Of a stretch of 5,521 nucleotides of DNA, positions 1 to 5,521 are shown piece by piece. The notes below the pieces were generated by a model. That model did no database searches, had not been told where the DNA came from, and was given only the letters and a program-made list of their open reading frames with translations. The stretch is from NCBI GenBank assembly GCA_027082895.1, contig JALWTJ010000269.1, positions 1-5,521 of the forward strand. The letters run 5' to 3'. Position numbers and translations under genes: made by a program. The stretch comes from Hyphomicrobiales bacterium. Its GTDB lineage: Bacteria > Pseudomonadota > Alphaproteobacteria > Rhizobiales > Devosiaceae. How positions within the stretch are numbered: the first letter of the stretch is position 1; each line of letters opens with the position of its first letter.

Positions 1-1275
1 CAGGTCGGGGGTGGCCTTGAGAACATCGCGCAGCCGGTCACACAATTCGATGTCCTGAACCAGGGCCTCAACCTTGTCCAGCCGGTAAGCTATGGGTTCC
101 GGGCTGGCCAGGGGCGCGGAAAGCCGGCGGGCCAGCAAGCGGGCGCCGGCGGCGGTCACGGTCCGGTCAATGGCCTTTTTCAGGGAACCTTCCTGCTGGC
201 CCTGGCTGTTGCGCAGAACTTCCAGGGACGTCCAGGTGGCCAGATCGATCTGCATGCCCGGATCCTTGCCGTCCAGAACGGGTGCACTCAGGGAAACACC
301 GGCATCCTTCTGGGTTGCCTGCACATAATGGACAAGGGCCGCCAGAGCGGCGCGGGCGGGCCGGGCAAGCCGTTCGCTTTCAAAACCGTCAAAGGCATGG
401 GAAAGGATTTCGTCGGCGGCATCCGAATCAAAACATTGTCCGGCCGGCACGATGGTCACGTCCAGCAGTTCGGGCAAAAGCCCGTCCATTTCTGCAAGGA
501 TCTGGCGCACCTGTTCGGAAACCAGAAGTTCGGCCGGGCGCAAACGGCCCAGCTCGTCGGCCACCTGATGCTGTTTCAGGTCCCGGACAAAGGTTTCGCC
601 GGTGGAAATGTCGGCCCAGGCAAGAGCAAAACCGGTTTGTGCATGCCGGACCATGGCCAGGGCTGCCAGAAAATTGTTGGTGTCCGGGGGCAACAGTTCA
701 TCTTCGGTCAGGGTACCCGCCGTCACAAGGCGTACCACATTGCGCCGCACGACAGCCTTGCTGCCCCTCTTTTTTGCCGCGGCCGGATCTTCCATCTGCT
801 CGCAGATGGCGACCCGGTATCCCGCCGCAATCAGCTTGCGCAGATATTGGGAATGGGCCCGAACGGGCACGCCGCACATGGGAATGGGTTCCCCAAGATG
901 GGTGCCGCGCGTGGTCAGGGCAATGCCCAGCACACCAGAGGCGATTTCGGCATCCTCAAAGAACAGTTCGTAAAAATCCCCCATGCGGTAGAACAGCAGA
1001 AAACCGGGATTGACGGCCTTGATTTCAAGAAACTGGGCCATCATGGGGGTGGGAGACAGGGCGCGCTTTTCCTTGCCCCTATCCTTTCCGGCAGCTTTGG
1101 GACCCGCGTTCCTTTTTTTCCCGATCTGATTTGTGGTGGCGGCCTGAGGCGTCTTCGTGGGCGCATCGTGGCCACCCGCTTCACGGGCCGTGCCGGAATC
1201 CTTCCCGTCCGGCGTGGAGCCGGCGGATGAAACAGTGTCGCCGGAAACCATGTAGGGGGCCTGATCTGATACCAT
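1..1275 (-). CDS. mutS: DNA mismatch repair protein MutS, N-terminal half (cut by window edge)
   Basis: MutS recognises mispaired and looped-out bases in DNA and, as an ATPase dimer, recruits MutL. The frame is open for 425 codons and runs off position 1. The family start is plain: MMAQFLEIKA at residues 78-87, then LLFYRMGDFYELF with the mismatch-wedge Phe101 and Glu103 of the GxFxE motif. The order matches E. coli MutS, where these are Phe36 and Glu38. Further on are IPMCGVP, AICEQMEDPA (about 156-165) and VVRLVTAGTL. Domain I ends near residue 180, the connector with DISTGETF (D222) follows, and the core begins near 335 (LEVLRN at 351-356). The ATPase and HTH parts lie outside the window. 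Residues 1-77 are an extension rich in Gly, Ala, Thr and Lys that E. coli MutS lacks. Start choice: ATG at 1275 has only a weak GGA in front; ATG at 1251 is an alternative; the ATGs at 1044/1041 have a pyrimidine-rich upstream with no ribosome site. Confidence 0.97.
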   Translation of the reverse strand, partial: MVSDQAPYMVSGDTVSSAGSTPDGKDSGTAREAGGHDAPTKTPQAATTNQIGKKRNAGPKAAGKDRGKEKRALSPTPMMAQFLEIKAVNPGFLLFYRMGDFYELFFEDAEIASGVLGIALTTRGTHLGEPIPMCGVPVRAHSQYLRKLIAAGYRVAICEQMEDPAAAKKRGSKAVVRRNVVRLVTAGTLTEDELLPPDTNNFLAALAMVRHAQTGFALAWADISTGETFVRDLKQHQVADELGRLRPAELLVSEQVRQILAEMDGLLPELLDVTIVPAGQCFDSDAADEILSHAFDGFESERLARPARAALAALVHYVQATQKDAGVSLSAPVLDGKDPGMQIDLATWTSLEVLRNSQGQQEGSLKKAIDRTVTAAGARLLARRLSAPLASPEPIAYRLDKVEALVQDIELCDRLRDVLKATPDL

Positions 1276-1318
1276 CGGTCCAAAAACCGGCTTGAAAAAA
1301 CGGGTCTGCGCGCATGCC

Positions 1319-1347
1319 AGCCTAGGACGAATTGGCAGCCGTGCCAA
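1319..1347 (-). promoter_or_regulatory. Candidate sigma-70-type promoter for mutS
   Basis: On the minus strand TTGGCA (1347-1342, five of six matches to TTGACA) is followed after exactly 17 nt by TAGGCT (1324-1319, three of six matches to TATAAT). Transcription would begin near 1312, giving a leader of about 37 nt before the ATG at 1275. The -35 element is one arm of a perfect inverted repeat, so the site could also be an operator or hairpin. The -10 is weak, so this is a candidate only. It would give mutS its own transcription start, independent of the xyl operon upstream. Confidence 0.35.
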
Positions 1348-1358
1348 CCATCATGGTT
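1332..1358. repeat. Two overlapping perfect inverted repeats upstream of mutS
   Basis: TTGGCA-gccg-TGCCAA (1332-1347) is a perfect 6-bp inverted repeat with a 4-nt centre. It shares its last two bases with AACCAT-c-ATGGTT (1346-1358), a perfect 13-bp odd palindrome. Both lie in the gap between xylA and mutS, on the upstream side of the candidate mutS promoter. They could form hairpins in read-through xyl RNA or be a protein-binding site. The repeats are seen directly; no function is assigned. Confidence 0.6.
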
Positions 1359-1359
1359 C

Positions 1360-1407
1360 AAAAGAGCGGGGACAATTCACGCCGCGCGTTGCCGTGCGGC
1401 CGTCCCC
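1360..1407 (-). terminator. Probable transcription terminator of the xylBA operon
   Basis: Read on the minus strand, GGGGAC (1407-1402) pairs with GTCCCC (1373-1368). Between them is an inner hairpin: GCCGCACG (1400-1393), a GCAA loop, and CGCGCGGC (1388-1381), with one A/C mismatch. GCAA is a GNRA tetraloop. The outer arm is followed by GCTCTTTT (1367-1360), a short, imperfect U-run. Position about 50-95 nt downstream of the xylA stop and before mutS fits an operon end. The U-run is weak, so efficiency is uncertain. Confidence 0.5.
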
Positions 1408-1447
1408 TCCGGCCCCTTGTGCCGGGAATTCGTCCCCGGCTGCGGGG
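1398..1447 (-). repeat. Further hairpins just after the xylA stop codon
   Basis: On the minus strand CCCCG-CAGC-CGGGG (1447-1434) is a perfect 5-bp stem with a 4-nt loop, starting 8 nt after the xylA stop. GGCCG (1414-1410) and CGGCC (1402-1398) form another perfect 5-bp stem with a 7-nt loop. The second shares bases with the outer arm of the probable terminator at 1402-1407, so the two cannot form together. These may stabilise the 3' end of the xylBA message; neither has a U-run of its own. Confidence 0.4.
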
Positions 1448-1455
1448 CGACCGTC

Positions 1456-2790
1456 TCAGACAAAACGGTTGATCAGATTTTCCAGATATTCCTGCCGGCC
1501 CGATACCGGTTGGGGGTCCAGTCCCTTCTCCAGAACATGGCTGGAAATCTCTTCAAGGGACATGCCGCCCGCCAGCATCTTTCGGGCGGTTGCATCGTCC
1601 CAGCCCCGATAGCGGGCCTCCAGCATGTCATCAAGGGTTGCATCCTCGATCAGGGCAGCGGCAGCCTTCAGGGCACGGGCACACACATCCATGGCCCCGA
1701 TATGGGCATGAACCAGGTCGAGAGGATCAAGGGACTGGCGGCGCAGCTTGGCATCAAAATTGGTGCCTCCGGTGTCAAATCCGCCGGCCTTGAGAATATG
1801 GTAATAGGCAAGGGCCACCTCGGGCACATTGTTGGGGAACTGATCCGTGTCCCATCCGGACTGGTAGTCATTGCGGTTCATGTCGATGGAGCCGAATATG
1901 CCATGGGCAATGGCCAGGGCCACCTCATGCTCGAAACTGTGCCCGGCAAGAATGGCATGGCCGACCTCTATGTTGACCCGCACCTCGTTTTCCAGCCCGT
2001 ACTTGCGCAGGAAACCGTAAACGGTAGCCACGTCGAAATCATATTGATGCTTGGTGGGCTCCTGGGGCTTGGGCTCAAGAAGTATGGTGCCCGGAAATCC
2101 GATCCGGTGCTTGTAATCCACCACCAGCGCCAGCATGCGGCCCATCTGGTCCATTTCGCGGGAAAGGGACGTATTGAGCAGGGTTTCATAGCCTTCACGC
2201 CCTCCCCAGAGGACGTAATTTTCGCCCCCGAGACGGTGGGTTACATCCATGTTGGCCTTGATGGTGGCAGCGGCGTAGGCAAAGACATCGGGGTCGGGAT
2301 TGGTCGCCGCCCCGGCCATGAAACGGCGGTGGGAGAATAGGTTGGCCGTTCCCCAGAGCAGCTTGACGCCGGTGCGGGCCATTTCCTGCTCGAACAGATC
2401 GGCAATGGCGTTCAGATTGGAAATGGATTCGGCCAGGCTGTCCCCCTCCGGGCGTACATCGGCGTCATGAAAACAGAAATAGGGGGTACCCAGGATATCA
2501 AACAGCTCAAAAGCGGTGCGGGCCTTCAGCCGGGCGGCCTGCATGGGGCTGTCGGGCCGGGTGCGATCCCCTTCCAGATCGAACCAGGGGCGCTCAAAGG
2601 TGGGGCCACCGAACGGGTCGGTGCCCGGCCAGGCAAGGGAATGCCAGAAGGCCACGGCAAAACGCAACTGGTCACGCATGGGTTTTCCAAGTACCAACTG
2701 GTCGGGATCATAGTGGTGAAAGGCCAGGGGATTGGAACTGTCGGCCCCTTCATATGCAATCTTTTCAATGCCGTTGAAGAACGTATTCAT
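1456..2790 (-). CDS. xylA: D-xylose isomerase
   Basis: Cytoplasmic metal-dependent enzyme converting D-xylose to D-xylulose, the first step of the isomerase pathway. The product has 444 residues, the length of the longer class II isomerases (E. coli 440), and begins MNTFFNGIEKIAYEG. The catalytic set aligns with E. coli at a constant offset of 7: His108 and Asp111 in CFHDADV, Glu239 and Lys241 in LLEPKPQEPTKHQ, Glu275 and His278 in NIEVGHA, Asp303, Asp314 and Asp316 in GWDTDQF, and Asp346 in NFDAK. All metal ligands are therefore present. Start: the ATG at 2790 matches the family N-terminus and has a good ribosome site; the frame stays open to 3036, but that stretch lies inside xylB and has no family similarity. 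The ATG overlaps the xylB stop in ATGA, so translation is probably coupled and the two share one mRNA. It is the last gene of the operon before the terminator region. Confidence 0.98.
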   Translation of the reverse strand: MNTFFNGIEKIAYEGADSSNPLAFHHYDPDQLVLGKPMRDQLRFAVAFWHSLAWPGTDPFGGPTFERPWFDLEGDRTRPDSPMQAARLKARTAFELFDILGTPYFCFHDADVRPEGDSLAESISNLNAIADLFEQEMARTGVKLLWGTANLFSHRRFMAGAATNPDPDVFAYAAATIKANMDVTHRLGGENYVLWGGREGYETLLNTSLSREMDQMGRMLALVVDYKHRIGFPGTILLEPKPQEPTKHQYDFDVATVYGFLRKYGLENEVRVNIEVGHAILAGHSFEHEVALAIAHGIFGSIDMNRNDYQSGWDTDQFPNNVPEVALAYYHILKAGGFDTGGTNFDAKLRRQSLDPLDLVHAHIGAMDVCARALKAAAALIEDATLDDMLEARYRGWDDATARKMLAGGMSLEEISSHVLEKGLDPQPVSGRQEYLENLINRFV

Positions 2791-4268
2791 GTCATCACCT
2801 GTTTCATGGCTGGATATAGGGCAGTGTATCGGGCGTACTTGTCGGACCATGGAGCAACAAGGGAGGGTATCGGCTCGACAATATCCATGATGGGGGGGCG
2901 GATACAGACCTGAAGCGGATCGGCACCGGTCAGGGCGCACAGGGAAAGGCGCGCCGCCCCGAATGCCGCTCCGTAATCCCCCGCCGCGGGAACTTCTATC
3001 GGCACGCCAAGGTTGGTGGCAATCATTTGCAACCACAGACGAGAGCGGGAGCCGCCCCCCACCGCCACAAGCGAATCAATCGACGTGCCCGCCCGGCGCA
3101 GGGCATCAAAACTGTCGCGGAAAGCAAAAGCCACCCCTTCCATGACCGCCTGGGTCAGGGACAGGGAATCAGAGTCATGGGACAGACCGGCAAAAAGACC
3201 GCGAATGTCCGGATCGTTGTGGGGCGTGCGTTCGCCGGACAGGTAGGGCAGGAACATTTCCGGTGCCGGTTCACGGAAACTCCGTCCAACCGCATCTGCC
3301 AGTTGAACGGCATCCTTTCCGGTCAGGCGGGCGATCCAGTTCAGACTGTCGGTGGCCGACAGGATAACCCCCATCTGGTGCCATGTGTCCGGAACAGCGT
3401 GGCAAAAGGCATGCACGGCGCCCGATATATTAGGCCGGAAACGGTCCGTTGACACGAACAGGACGCCCGAAGTGCCAAGGGACACGAAACCGGCACCCGG
3501 GCGCACCGCCCCGATGCCGCAGGCAGCAGCGGCATTGTCCCCCCCTCCCCCGGCAATGACCACCGGGCCGGAAATGTTCCAGCGCCGGGCCAGTTCCGGT
3601 TTCAGCTGGCCGGTCACCGCATTGCCTTCAAACAGGGACGGCATGTGGTGTCGGGCGAGGCCGGTTGCCTGCAACAATTCGTCGGACCAGTTCCGGCGAG
3701 CAACATCGAGCCACAGGGTGCCCGCGGCATCGGACATGTCCGAGGCCATCTCCCCGCTCAGGCAAAAGCGCACATAGTCCTTGGGCAACAGCACATGGGC
3801 AATCCGTGAAAAGATGTCCGGCTCGTTCTGGCGTACCCACAAGAGCTTGGGGGCGGTAAATCCGGCCATGGCGATATTGCCGGAAATGTCACGGGAGCGG
3901 GGGCAGGCCGCTTCCAGTTCCGCGCATTGGGAGCCGGCGCGCGCGTCGTTCCACAGGATGGCGGGGCGCAGCACCTGTTCCCTTGTATCCAGCAGGGTGG
4001 CCCCATGCATCTGTCCGGACAGGCCGATGGCGGCCAGACGCGCCATTTGGTCCGGAAAATTCCCGGCGATCCGATCCATGGCCTGCAGGCTGGCCTGCCA
4101 CCAGTCCTTCGGGTTCTGCTCGGACCAGCCGGGGGCAGGCCGGGAAACGACAAGGGGAGAAGTGGCCTCCGCCAATTGCCGACCCTGCTCATCCATCAGC
4201 AACGCCTTGACGCCCGATGTACCAATATCCAGCCCCAACAGGGTAGCGCCCGTTTTTTCCGCTTTCAT
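2787..4268 (-). CDS. xylB: Xylulokinase (FGGY family)
   Basis: ATP-dependent kinase making D-xylulose 5-phosphate from D-xylulose, acting just after XylA. The product has 493 residues, the usual length. Family signs in order: phosphate-binding LGLDIGTSGVK (11-21) with Asp14; GQMHG (85-89) with the substrate-contact Met87-His88 pair; ILWNDAR (104-110); the first FGGY signature as GFTAPKLLWVRQN (136-148), matching the PROSITE pattern; GGGGDN (240-245) with Asp244 as likely catalytic base (E. coli Asp233); SLGTSGV (263-269) and VHAFCHAVP (285-293), typical of XylB; GVAFAFRDSF (378-387); the nucleotide-binding VGGGSRSRLW (403-412); and DYGAAFGAA (431-439). The second FGGY signature is degenerate (Ser370 where His/Asp/Glu/Asn/Gln is usual). 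The start is ATG 4268, with GGGGA 7 nt upstream. First gene of the xylBA operon; it overlaps xylA by 4 nt and is divergent from the mutarotase gene. Confidence 0.97.
   Translation of the reverse strand: MKAEKTGATLLGLDIGTSGVKALLMDEQGRQLAEATSPLVVSRPAPGWSEQNPKDWWQASLQAMDRIAGNFPDQMARLAAIGLSGQMHGATLLDTREQVLRPAILWNDARAGSQCAELEAACPRSRDISGNIAMAGFTAPKLLWVRQNEPDIFSRIAHVLLPKDYVRFCLSGEMASDMSDAAGTLWLDVARRNWSDELLQATGLARHHMPSLFEGNAVTGQLKPELARRWNISGPVVIAGGGGDNAAAACGIGAVRPGAGFVSLGTSGVLFVSTDRFRPNISGAVHAFCHAVPDTWHQMGVILSATDSLNWIARLTGKDAVQLADAVGRSFREPAPEMFLPYLSGERTPHNDPDIRGLFAGLSHDSDSLSLTQAVMEGVAFAFRDSFDALRRAGTSIDSLVAVGGGSRSRLWLQMIATNLGVPIEVPAAGDYGAAFGAARLSLCALTGADPLQVCIRPPIMDIVEPIPSLVAPWSDKYARYTALYPAMKQVMT
2795..2800 (-). 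promoter_or_regulatory. Ribosome binding site of xylA, inside the xylB 3' end
   Basis: AGGTGA on the minus strand lies 4 nt before the xylA ATG at 2790 and within the last codons of xylB. It fixes the xylA start at 2790 rather than at any upstream codon of the longer open frame. It also supports translational coupling to xylB. Confidence 0.75.
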
Positions 4269-4275
4269 GTTCCAG

Positions 4276-4280
4276 TCCCC
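4276..4280 (-). promoter_or_regulatory. Ribosome binding site of xylB
   Basis: GGGGA on the minus strand, 7 nt before the ATG at 4268. It supports this ATG, as does the family alignment: the LGLDIGTS strand begins about 10 residues in, as usual for FGGY kinases with a short leader. Confidence 0.5.
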
Positions 4281-4348
4281 ATAACCCGACGCAACATCCT
4301 GCCTTTCGCCTGTTCAACACCGGCCCACCAGCCTTGTGCCCCTCTCTT

Positions 4349-4380
4349 GCAGGAGGATTGCCAGGCCCACGGGTTCCTGC
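4349..4380 (-). repeat. Possible hairpin in the xylBA leader
   Basis: GCAGGA (4349-4354) and TCCTGC (4375-4380) are perfect 6-bp inverted arms around a 20-nt loop. In the proposed xylBA transcript this would sit in the 5' leader, close to the start of the RNA. There is no U-run behind it on either strand, so it is not a clear terminator. On the plus strand the left arm overlaps AGGAGG (4351-4356), a consensus ribosome site with no usable start codon at the right distance. Confidence 0.3.
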
Positions 4381-4382
4381 TT

Positions 4383-4402
4383 TAATTCATTTGCTGAAAT
4401 TA
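4383..4402. repeat. Imperfect inverted repeat, possible operator
   Basis: TAATT (4383-4387) and AATTA (4398-4402) form 5-bp arms 10 nt apart. In a slightly shifted register TTCA (4386-4389) mirrors TGAA (4395-4398). Together they make an imperfect dyad overlapping the proposed -10 region of xylBA, where a repressor would act. The match could be chance in AT-rich sequence, and the regulator family is unknown. Confidence 0.25.
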
Positions 4403-4425
4403 TTACCGTCGAGGGAAAAAGGCAA
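4397..4425 (-). promoter_or_regulatory. Candidate promoter of xylBA
   Basis: On the minus strand TTGCCT (4425-4420, four of six to TTGACA) precedes TAATTT (4402-4397) by 17 nt. AATAAT (4404-4399, five of six to TATAAT) is an overlapping alternative at 15 nt. Transcription would start near 4390 and leave a leader of about 120 nt before xylB. The elements fall in the AT-rich core of the intergenic region, but neither pair is a strong match. Confidence 0.3.
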
Positions 4426-4460
4426 ACCAAATTCGCCCGCACCCGACATCCCGACCATAC

Positions 4461-4468
4461 GGAACAGG
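4461..4468 (+). promoter_or_regulatory. Ribosome binding site of the mutarotase gene
   Basis: GGAACAGG ends 5 nt before the ATG at 4474. It is a modest match, but it supports this ATG over the upstream GTG at 4336, whose extra 46 codons have no mutarotase similarity. Confidence 0.45.
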
Positions 4469-4473
4469 CAATC

Positions 4474-5487
4474 ATGATCCAGGTAAGCAAATATGGCAGG
4501 ATAAACGACGCGCCGGTATGGCAGGCACGCCTGCGCAGCCCGACGGGAATGGAAGTGGACATTCTCAGCCTTGGAGCGACAATCCGGGACTGGCGGGTTC
4601 CCGTGGGCAATGGGTTACGCTCGATCGTGCTGGGGTTTGACCGGGTGGAACCCTATCTAGGCTATCCGACCTATTTCGGGGCCATCGTGGGCCGGATTGC
4701 CAGCCGGATAGCGGAAGCGCGTTTCGTCATGGATGGCCAGACCTTCCGGCTGGACGCCAATGACGGATCCAACACGCTGCACGGGGGGCGCGAAGGGTTG
4801 TCTGTACAGAACTGGGAAATGGAAACGGACACGAATACCAACACGGTGCGCCTCAGCCATCACAGCCCGGACGGGCACATGGGCTTTCCCGGCGCCGTTG
4901 ATTTCACCGTCAGCTACCGGCTGACAGGCAACAATCTGAACATTGAAATGAACGGTCTGCCGGACCGGCGCACCCCCATTTCCATGGTACAGCACAATTA
5001 TTTCAATCTGGGACAAAAGCGGGACATTCTGGACCATGAGTTATGGATCGATGCGCACCACTATTCGCCCTATGATGCCGACCTGCTGCCCGTGGGCAGC
5101 ATCCTGCCGGTGGCACAAAGCCGCTTCGACTTTTCCACACCGCGCCCGATCCGGCGCCCGGACACAAACGATCACGATCTGGATTTCAGCACCGTGCTTG
5201 AGGCACGGCGCCCATTGGAGAAGCCGGTGGCATACCTGAAGGGAGAAGACGGGCGTGTCCGGCTCGAACTGTTCACGGACCGCCCGGCATTGCAGGTCTA
5301 CAATTCTGTTACCCTTGACGTGCCGGAAAGGGGCAGCGGAGGGAGATATCTGAGCAAATATTCAGGAATTTGCCTGGAGGACCAGATGCTGCCCGATGCG
5401 CTGCATCATGCCGATTTTCCCTCGATCATCCGCGATCCGGACCATCCCTATCACCATTGGTGCCGCTTTGCGATCAGGACAGGCTGA
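4474..5487 (+). CDS. galM: Aldose 1-epimerase (mutarotase, GalM family)
   Basis: Interconverts the alpha and beta anomers of aldoses. The product has 337 residues with no signal peptide visible, so it is probably cytoplasmic (E. coli GalM is 346). Conserved positions: LGATIRDW (33-40), YFGAIVGRIASRIA (67-80, usually GRxANRI) with Arg74/Arg78, SNTLHGG (99-105) with His103, VQHNYFNLG (172-180) with His174 as likely general acid, the sugar-binding Asp233 in NDHDLDF, LQVYNS (273-278), and Glu302 in CLEDQMLPDA as likely base. The His/His/Asp/Glu set fits the known GalM mechanism, but flanking residues differ from the common TNHSYFNL and ETQHFPDA forms, so this is a divergent member. Its place divergent from xylBA suggests it serves D-xylose, supplying the anomer XylA uses; that substrate is inferred from context only. 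Start 4474 is chosen by family N-terminus and ribosome site. Confidence 0.92.
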   Translation: MIQVSKYGRINDAPVWQARLRSPTGMEVDILSLGATIRDWRVPVGNGLRSIVLGFDRVEPYLGYPTYFGAIVGRIASRIAEARFVMDGQTFRLDANDGSNTLHGGREGLSVQNWEMETDTNTNTVRLSHHSPDGHMGFPGAVDFTVSYRLTGNNLNIEMNGLPDRRTPISMVQHNYFNLGQKRDILDHELWIDAHHYSPYDADLLPVGSILPVAQSRFDFSTPRPIRRPDTNDHDLDFSTVLEARRPLEKPVAYLKGEDGRVRLELFTDRPALQVYNSVTLDVPERGSGGRYLSKYSGICLEDQMLPDALHHADFPSIIRDPDHPYHHWCRFAIRTG

Positions 5488-5494
5488 AAATGCC

Positions 5495-5519
5495 GGGCAG
5501 ATGAATCAGGCCGCTGCCC
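5495..5519 (+). terminator. Possible hairpin after the mutarotase gene
   Basis: GGGCAG (5495-5500) and CTGCCC (5514-5519) are perfect 6-bp arms with a 13-nt loop, starting 7 nt after the stop codon. The window ends 2 nt later, so a following U-run cannot be judged. The minus strand is also open here from 5521 to a TGA at 5474, so the bases could instead be the end of a convergent gene. Confidence 0.2.
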
Positions 5520-5521
5520 AG

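Larger units (their letters stand above)
4269..4473. promoter_or_regulatory. Divergent control region between xylB and the mutarotase gene
   Basis: 205 bp without a convincing gene, separating two divergently transcribed units. It should therefore carry promoters for both and any xylose-responsive operator. The centre (about 4381-4430) is clearly AT-rich against the GC-rich surroundings. It holds a candidate xylBA promoter, an imperfect inverted repeat and a hairpin, listed separately. CCCGAC occurs at 4285-4290, 4442-4447 and 4450-4455, the last two as a direct repeat spaced 8 nt. A small palindrome TGTT-c-AACA lies at 4311-4319. I cannot assign any site to a named regulator. Confidence 0.6.

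Noticed and set aside
328..1230. 300-codon plus-strand open frame opposite mutS
   Set aside because: It is codon-aligned antisense to mutS in GC-rich DNA, where stops are rare, and its product resembles no family I know. The minus strand gives a clear MutS.
1417..2340. 307-codon plus-strand open frame opposite xylA
   Set aside because: Shadow of xylA. The minus strand carries every xylose isomerase catalytic residue; the plus-strand product shows no recognisable domain.
2791..3036. N-terminal extension of XylA to 526 residues
   Set aside because: The extra 82 codons overlap xylB in another frame and have no isomerase similarity. The ATG at 2790 has the family N-terminus and an AGGTGA site.
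3758..4284. Several open frames on both strands across the 5' half of xylB
   Set aside because: They are frame shadows of xylB in GC-rich DNA; only the xylB frame shows conserved kinase motifs.
4336..4473. GTG start for the mutarotase 46 codons upstream
   Set aside because: The added residues are not mutarotase-like and cover the AT-rich promoter region. The ATG at 4474 starts right at the family N-terminus.
4351..4476. Leader peptide behind the AGGAGG at 4351-4356
   Set aside because: The nearest possible start (TTG at 4358) is only 1 nt away, too close for initiation, and no start codon lies at 5-9 nt. The resulting 38-codon frame has no notable composition.

Overview
The window reads as alphaproteobacterial chromosome. 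It is GC-rich, its genes are tightly packed, and the MutS and XylA sequences look alphaproteobacterial (Acetobacteraceae/Rhodospirillales-like is my best guess). That placement is inference from remembered family resemblance, not a search. It holds four protein genes and two short intergenic regions. I see no rRNA, tRNA, CRISPR array, transposase or phage gene.

Layout. Positions 1-1275 (minus) are the N-terminal half of mutS, the mismatch-recognition ATPase, cut by the left edge of the window. Positions 1276-1455 are non-coding and rich in inverted repeats. They hold a probable transcription terminator for the xyl operon and a candidate mutS promoter. Positions 1456-2790 (minus) are xylA (xylose isomerase). 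It overlaps by 4 nt (ATGA) the end of xylB (xylulokinase) at 2787-4268 (minus). The operon order is therefore xylB-xylA, the reverse of the E. coli order. Positions 4269-4473 are a 205-bp divergent intergenic region with an AT-rich core. Positions 4474-5487 (plus) are an aldose 1-epimerase (mutarotase, GalM family). The last 34 bases hold only a possible hairpin.

How the genes work together. The mutarotase interconverts the anomers of the sugar. XylA converts D-xylose to D-xylulose, and XylB phosphorylates it to D-xylulose 5-phosphate for the pentose phosphate pathway. This is a compact D-xylose utilisation module with a divergent control region. No xylose transporter or xylose regulator (XylR type) lies inside the window. 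mutS is co-directional but unrelated, and is probably transcribed separately.

The protein genes are ordinary, recognisable families, and I found no convincing undescribed system. The points worth a second look are the 77-residue low-complexity extension on MutS, the stacked and partly competing inverted repeats between xylA and mutS, the divergent active-site context of the mutarotase, and the control elements in the divergent intergenic region.
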